A stretch of DNA of 10,792 nt, taken from contig CANKON010000025.1 of assembly GCA_947484105.1 (NCBI GenBank), positions 1-10,792 on the forward strand, in the 5' to 3' direction. The translations under genes and the position numbers were made by a program. Of the stretch, positions 7,313 through 10,792 are shown piece by piece (position 1 is the stretch's first letter; each line of letters begins with the position of its first letter). The notes below the pieces were generated by a model. It made no database searches. It saw nothing but the letters and a program-made list of their open reading frames with translations, and was not told the origin of the DNA. This DNA comes from Methylococcaceae bacterium (GTDB taxonomy: Bacteria; Pseudomonadota; Gammaproteobacteria; Methylococcales; Methylomonadaceae).

Positions 7313-8225
7313 TGTATTCGCCATGCGCTTCACGGTTTGAACCGACAACAATTCGTTGATTTCCGAATTCGTCCTGTTCAAGTTGCCCTGAAACTTCAAT
7401 CAGTTCACCATTTTCAGCTTGTCCAACGTAAGTTGCGGTAAAACAAACAACGCTTTGAATTTTGGGATGTGAAATTTTAAATTCAGCGGGATAACAAAAT
7501 GCGCGGATTGCATCCGCGACTTTCACTTCAAGGTTGATTTTGCCGAGTTTTTTATACGTCGCGCGATTCATTTTTTCAGGTTCAACCAAACTTAAATCAA
7601 ACTTTCGCCCGTTAATTAAGCCTTTGTTGGCTTTACGTCGTTCATGCCAAACATATTCCTCGAAACTCAAATCACAATCACGACGTTCGTAACTTTCACA
7701 CCAATCGGCGTGATTCAAATCCGCCAACAAATTTTGCTCAATTAACTCGCAAACTGTCGCCCGACATTGATGAAATGTCGTGGTGTCATAGCAAACTAAA
7801 TCAATATCGGAGGACGATTTTTGTTGGTGAATTAACAACGAACCCGTCACACCAAAATGATTTAAATCAACGTTGGCTTGCTTAAATAATCGGCACAAAT
7901 TCGCACAATCATTTTCGATTTCGTCACGCAATGAATTGTCTAAAATTTGTGTTAATCGTTGCTTAGGCTGGTGAAGCGTGGTGATTTTGGTGATTGAAAC
8001 CGCGTGTAAATTTGCATCAAATTCAGACGAATAAAAGTGATAATCAGGATGATTTTTAGTAAGTAAATTATTCGCTTCATCGGTTTGGATTTTGCGCCAT
8101 TGTCCATTTTCATTACGAACGTAACGCAAGAAACAACGAACTTTTCCTTTTTCTAAACCTTCGGCAACGATTGCAAAAAGTAAGCCTTCCGTTGTTTCAA
8201 TAAAACTTTTTGGCAAAAAAATCAT
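7278..8225 (-). CDS. predicted nucleotidyltransferase, archaeal-type family (COG1665-like), function unknown
   Basis: A soluble 315-residue protein with a polymerase-beta-like nucleotidyltransferase core. The helix-turn motif is GVTGS (125-129) followed by DID with Asp140 and Asp142, the expected metal-binding pair. Asp210 in KFDLSLVE is a candidate third acid. The N-terminal region (FIETTEGLLFAIV, 8-20; CFLRYV, 31-36; YSSEFDANLHAV, 65-76) and a C-terminal beta-rich part (about 252-307, ISGQLEQ-type and RIVVGSN) recall, from memory, a nucleotidyltransferase family common in archaea. No signal peptide or membrane helix is seen. The protein has ten cysteines, many for its size. Its ATG overlaps the batD stop (ATGA) and has no Shine-Dalgarno, so it is probably translated by coupling. 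The nucleotide and the target (RNA, protein or small molecule) cannot be told from the sequence; an antitoxin-free MNT-like or CCA-like role is unsupported. Confidence 0.75.
   Translation of the reverse strand: MIFLPKSFIETTEGLLFAIVAEGLEKGKVRCFLRYVRNENGQWRKIQTDEANNLLTKNHPDYHFYSSEFDANLHAVSITKITTLHQPKQRLTQILDNSLRDEIENDCANLCRLFKQANVDLNHFGVTGSLLIHQQKSSSDIDLVCYDTTTFHQCRATVCELIEQNLLADLNHADWCESYERRDCDLSFEEYVWHERRKANKGLINGRKFDLSLVEPEKMNRATYKKLGKINLEVKVADAIRAFCYPAEFKISHPKIQSVVCFTATYVGQAENGELIEVSGQLEQDEFGNQRIVVGSNREAHGEYIKVLSPSAASF
7295..7324. repeat. palindrome across the converging pqiC and nucleotidyltransferase gene ends
   Basis: ATGGCGA (7295-7301) and TCGCCAT (7318-7324) are perfect 7-base inverted arms around 16 AT-rich bases, including the pqiC stop codon (7310-7312). 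Two more pairs form inside if one base is bulged. It lies where a bidirectional terminator is needed and no other hairpin is seen. Neither side has a T tract, so a simple intrinsic terminator is doubtful. Confidence 0.45.
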
Positions 8226-9925
8226 AATCGATACAACGGTTTTAGCGCGTCATTTTTGGGCGAAATTGTTAATTTGGCACGAGCGTTATTTTCGCTAAAG
8301 GCTTTGAATAATTCTTTGCCTTGCCACATCGTTTGTGGTTCTTTCGCGTATAGAGCGGCATTTAAAGCCAAAATTTCATCTCGCAAACGCGCTTCACAAT
8401 GTGGGGCAATCGCGCCTAAACTCGTTTCGTTAAACCGCAATTTCCCCCAAGCGAGCAACGCGGTTTTTGCTGCATTGGAGTCGTTTATTTCACACGCTTT
8501 TTTTAACTGCCTAACACAGGTTTTTAAAGAAATTTCAGCAGGCGATTCTTGCGTTTCAGGCATATTTTTAGATGCAGTTTTATGTTTGAAAAACAAAAAA
8601 CCTACTGTCAAAAGCCAGCCAATAGTTGAAAAAATAGCGAGCGTTTGCCAAATAAAATCGTCTTTTTTGATGTCTGAAATTAAACTGTTACTTTCAAAAT
8701 CTGGCGTTGTTTGAAATTGTTTTTGTTCCAAAATTTCTGATTTTTGTGTATCAATTTTTTGGGTATTGTCAGCTTCTAAAGCCGTCAAATTCATTTCAGG
8801 CAACGTTGCCGTTTCTACTTTTTGCGTTTGCGTGTTAAACCATAAAATTTTGATTTCAGGCAACGTGTAATTTCCAGATTTTGCTGGAATTAACGCAATT
8901 TTTTCCTCGCGCGTTGCGATAATGCCCGTCGGCATTTTATCTTCATGCAAAACAGGTTGATCGTTATAGGTTTTCAATTGTGCATCGATTTTCGCGTTGC
9001 TCAACTCAGGTAATTGTCCCACCGTCGAACCTTGCGCGACCAATTTAATTGTGCGCGTCAATGGTTCACCGACTTTCATTTTAGAAAAATCGCCCGACCA
9101 CGTTTGCGTTAATTCAACATTTTCAGCCGTGAGCCAATGTGAATCGGTGAAAGTCGCAGGCATGGGTTGAACATTTAACGTGATTGAATTCGATTTCACG
9201 ATACGACGCTGTGTCATTTGCGAGTTAAAAAACGAATTATTTTGCCGCCCACGAATCACGGTGTCAGCGGTTAAAACTAACGGTTTGATAATTGACTCGC
9301 CGCTTTTTTGCGGAAAAATGGCGTATTTTCGCTCAATCACCACATACGTCACGCCGCTCACTTGCGTGCTGTAATTCGCATCGTCCGCCAATTTTTCAAT
9401 CACTGCGTCATTCAATTCAGGGTCGCTCAAATTCGCTTTTGCCAAATCAACACGCCGATACAATTTCACCGTGTACAACACTTGGGATTGAATAAACGGT
9501 TTTTCAGTGTTTGTCGAAACTTCCAAAAACAAATCGTCATCTCGTGGCGTTTTATTTGTGGTTGAACTTGGCGTAACGTTAATTTTCAACGCGGAACTTG
9601 AATCGCTACCAAACTTAATGACGGGAATAATTAAGTTGCCAGAATCGTTCGCCATCACCGTGACAATCCATTGCACAATCCGATTTGATTTACCATTCAC
9701 AAATTCAAAACGACTGTTTTGGCTTTGACTTTGAATCGTAAAATCTTGTTCAAGCGGACTGAAATCAGGATCAGAATCAGGCGATTCATTAGCCGTAAAT
9801 AGAATTTGAAATGATTCATCAACACTCACAGGGCTTCTGTCGAGCGAAACAGTGATGCCTGAGGCAAAAACATTGGTTGAAAAACCCGCCAACCAAAGCG
9901 ATAAAAATAAAATTAAGAGCGGCAT
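8222..9925 (-). CDS. batD: BatD-like membrane protein (oxygen-tolerance family)
   Basis: BatD proteins are inner-membrane proteins with a large periplasmic beta-sandwich part, usually encoded with MoxR ATPase and the VWA proteins BatA and BatB. The complex is linked to stress or aerotolerance but its reaction is unknown. Counting from the ATG at 9925, residues 1-21 are a signal peptide ending VFA. SLDRSPVSVDESFQILF (27-43) is the typical BatD opening strand. Repeated beta regions run to about 385, one membrane helix is at 425-446, and a cytoplasmic helical tail ends LKPLYRL. The 567-residue size is normal. I chose ATG 9925 because the hydrophobic signal starts there. A TTG at 9955 would add ten residues but lies inside a hairpin; neither start has a good Shine-Dalgarno. 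The gene follows asd closely and overlaps the nucleotidyltransferase start by 4 bases. moxR, batA and batB are not present. Confidence 0.82.
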   Translation of the reverse strand: MPLLILFLSLWLAGFSTNVFASGITVSLDRSPVSVDESFQILFTANESPDSDPDFSPLEQDFTIQSQSQNSRFEFVNGKSNRIVQWIVTVMANDSGNLIIPVIKFGSDSSSALKINVTPSSTTNKTPRDDDLFLEVSTNTEKPFIQSQVLYTVKLYRRVDLAKANLSDPELNDAVIEKLADDANYSTQVSGVTYVVIERKYAIFPQKSGESIIKPLVLTADTVIRGRQNNSFFNSQMTQRRIVKSNSITLNVQPMPATFTDSHWLTAENVELTQTWSGDFSKMKVGEPLTRTIKLVAQGSTVGQLPELSNAKIDAQLKTYNDQPVLHEDKMPTGIIATREEKIALIPAKSGNYTLPEIKILWFNTQTQKVETATLPEMNLTALEADNTQKIDTQKSEILEQKQFQTTPDFESNSLISDIKKDDFIWQTLAIFSTIGWLLTVGFLFFKHKTASKNMPETQESPAEISLKTCVRQLKKACEINDSNAAKTALLAWGKLRFNETSLGAIAPHCEARLRDEILALNAALYAKEPQTMWQGKELFKAFSENNARAKLTISPKNDALKPLYRL

Positions 9926-9945
9926 TTGATAAGCGAGCTGTGAAA

Positions 9946-9973
9946 TGGAGTACAAAACTGCGTTTGCACTCCA
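9946..9973 (-). repeat. imperfect hairpin between asd and batD
   Basis: On the minus strand TGGAGT (9973-9968) pairs with ACTCCA (9951-9946). Inside these arms a G-T wobble and CAAAC/GTTTTG with one bulged T extend the stem to a 3-base loop. The stem begins nine bases after the asd stop. No T run follows, so it may be a weak terminator, an RNA-processing or stability element, or a structure that hides the alternative TTG start of batD at 9955. Confidence 0.5.
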
Positions 9974-9981
9974 AATGGAAA

Positions 9982-10792
9982 TTAAAGAAAATCGCGGATT
10001 AACACTTCGGCAATTTGAATACTATTCAACGCTGCACCTTTGCGAATGTTGTCGCTGACAACCCATAAATCAATGCCGCGTGGATGCGAAATGTCTTCAC
10101 GAATACGGCTCACAAAAGTAGCATCATGCCCTGCGGAATGTGTGACCGCAGTTGCATAACCCCCATTTTCACGTTCATCGACAACCGTTACGCCTGGTGC
10201 ATTTTCGAGTAATTTTCGAACTTCATCAGCGGAAATTTTGTCGCGTGTTTCAATGTGAACCGCCTCGGAATGTCCGTAAAAAACAGGCACTCGAACCGCT
10301 GTCGCATTCACCAAAATGTTTGTGTCACCCATAATTTTTTGGGTTTCCCACACCATTTTCATTTCCTCTTTGGTGTAGCCGTTATCCATAAACACGTCTA
10401 TTTGCGGTAACACGTTAAACGCAATTTGATGTGGATAAACACTTGGCTCGACTTTTTTAGAATTAAAAATCCCAGCCGTTTGCTGACCTAATTCTTCAAT
10501 TGCTTCTTTGCCTGTGCCTGAAACTGCTTGATACGTCGCCACGTTAATGCGTGTAATGCCAACTGCATCGTGAATCGGTTTTAATGCGACAAGCATTTGA
10601 ATTGTCGAACAATTTGGATTCGCAATAATGCCGTGATTTTTATAATCGGCAATCGCTTCAGGATTCACTTCGGGAACGACAAGCGGAATGTCATCGACGT
10701 AGCGAAATTGCGAGGTGTTATCAATCACGACGCAACCTGCCGCCGCAGCGATAGGCGCGTAAATTTCAGAAACTGATGCACCAGGTGAAAAC
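9982..10792 (-). CDS. asd: aspartate-semialdehyde dehydrogenase, 5' end outside window
   Basis: Asd reduces aspartyl phosphate to aspartate semialdehyde with NADPH, the branch point for lysine, diaminopimelate (cell wall), threonine and methionine synthesis. The frame is open to the right edge, with 269 complete codons visible. The first is TTT at 10791, giving FSPGASVSEIYAP. The GTG at 10728 is an internal Val codon, not the start. About 70 N-terminal residues, including the NADP-binding GxxGxxG, lie outside. The catalytic Cys is in NPNCST (visible residue 61). Gln88 (TYQAVSGTGK) and the Arg167/His174 pair in RVPVFYGHS (seven apart, as in E. coli Arg267/His274) complete the active site. The sequence resembles the roughly 340-residue form, not the longer enteric form. 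batD follows 26-56 bases downstream, depending on its start, and may share the transcript. Confidence 0.96.
   Translation of the reverse strand, partial: FSPGASVSEIYAPIAAAAGCVVIDNTSQFRYVDDIPLVVPEVNPEAIADYKNHGIIANPNCSTIQMLVALKPIHDAVGITRINVATYQAVSGTGKEAIEELGQQTAGIFNSKKVEPSVYPHQIAFNVLPQIDVFMDNGYTKEEMKMVWETQKIMGDTNILVNATAVRVPVFYGHSEAVHIETRDKISADEVRKLLENAPGVTVVDERENGGYATAVTHSAGHDATFVSRIREDISHPRGIDLWVVSDNIRKGAALNSIQIAEVLIRDFL

Noticed and set aside
7278..8225. The nucleotidyltransferase as a MNT/HEPN-type antitoxin or other defence gene.
   Set aside because: No HEPN partner lies beside it, it is longer than minimal MNT proteins, and its overlap with batD among housekeeping genes does not look like a defence island.
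8256..8714. Plus-strand open frame of 152 codons opposite batD.
   Set aside because: It lies entirely antisense to the coding sequence of batD, its translation resembles no family I know, and it has no promoter or binding site I can see.
8793..8866. A 14-base direct repeat (ATTTCAGGCAACGT) at 8793-8806 and 8853-8866.
   Set aside because: Both copies encode a TLPE stretch in batD; similar codons for the same short peptide explain it and no further copies were seen.
1288..9973. The 12-base sequence TGGAGTGCAAAC occurs at 1288-1299 (plus) and 9973-9962 (minus), both near gene starts.
   Set aside because: Several 12-base matches are expected by chance between the two strands of a window this long, and the second copy is explained by the asd-batD hairpin.
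1..10792. Search by eye for CRISPR arrays, tRNA genes, insertion sequences and integration sites.
   Set aside because: No spaced repeats, tRNA-like cloverleaf with CCA end, transposase or integrase sequence was found; the genes are tightly packed housekeeping and envelope genes.

Overview
The window reads as an ordinary housekeeping and cell-envelope stretch of an AT-rich Gram-negative chromosome, most likely a gammaproteobacterium. The protease is closest in my memory to Pseudomonas-type MucD, and the MCE genes are PqiB/PqiC-like. A periplasmic binding protein of the PQQ-dependent alcohol dehydrogenase type suggests a methylotroph or methanotroph (for example Methylococcales), but this rests on one gene. 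I see no insertion sequence, tRNA, rRNA, CRISPR array or phage gene. No gap between genes exceeds about 150 bases.

Left part (1-1266, minus strand): tilS (tRNA-Ile lysidine synthase, short form) followed by folK (folate pathway, cut by the window edge), probably co-transcribed. From the 75-base divergent spacer, mucD (periplasmic Do-type serine protease) is read to the right from a good sigma70-like promoter, and it ends at a hairpin terminator. Next come a PQQ/LutA-like ABC substrate-binding protein and secF without secD, closed by a strong terminator at 5031-5070.

Middle (5108-7312, plus strand): a pqiB-pqiC pair with a 4-base overlap encodes a three-MCE-domain inner-membrane/periplasmic lipid-transport protein and its outer-membrane lipoprotein. 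A pqiA gene is not next to them. A short possible leader ORF overlaps the pqiB start.

Right part (7278-10792, minus strand): asd (aspartate-semialdehyde dehydrogenase, 5' end beyond the window), a batD-like membrane protein and a predicted nucleotidyltransferase of an archaeal-looking family. batD and the nucleotidyltransferase overlap by 4 bases, and the nucleotidyltransferase collides tail-to-tail with pqiC over 35 bases.

Several genes stand apart from their usual partners: secF without secD, pqiBC without pqiA, batD without moxR/batA/batB, and the substrate-binding protein without permease, ATPase or dehydrogenase. The least understood item is the BatD plus nucleotidyltransferase couple.
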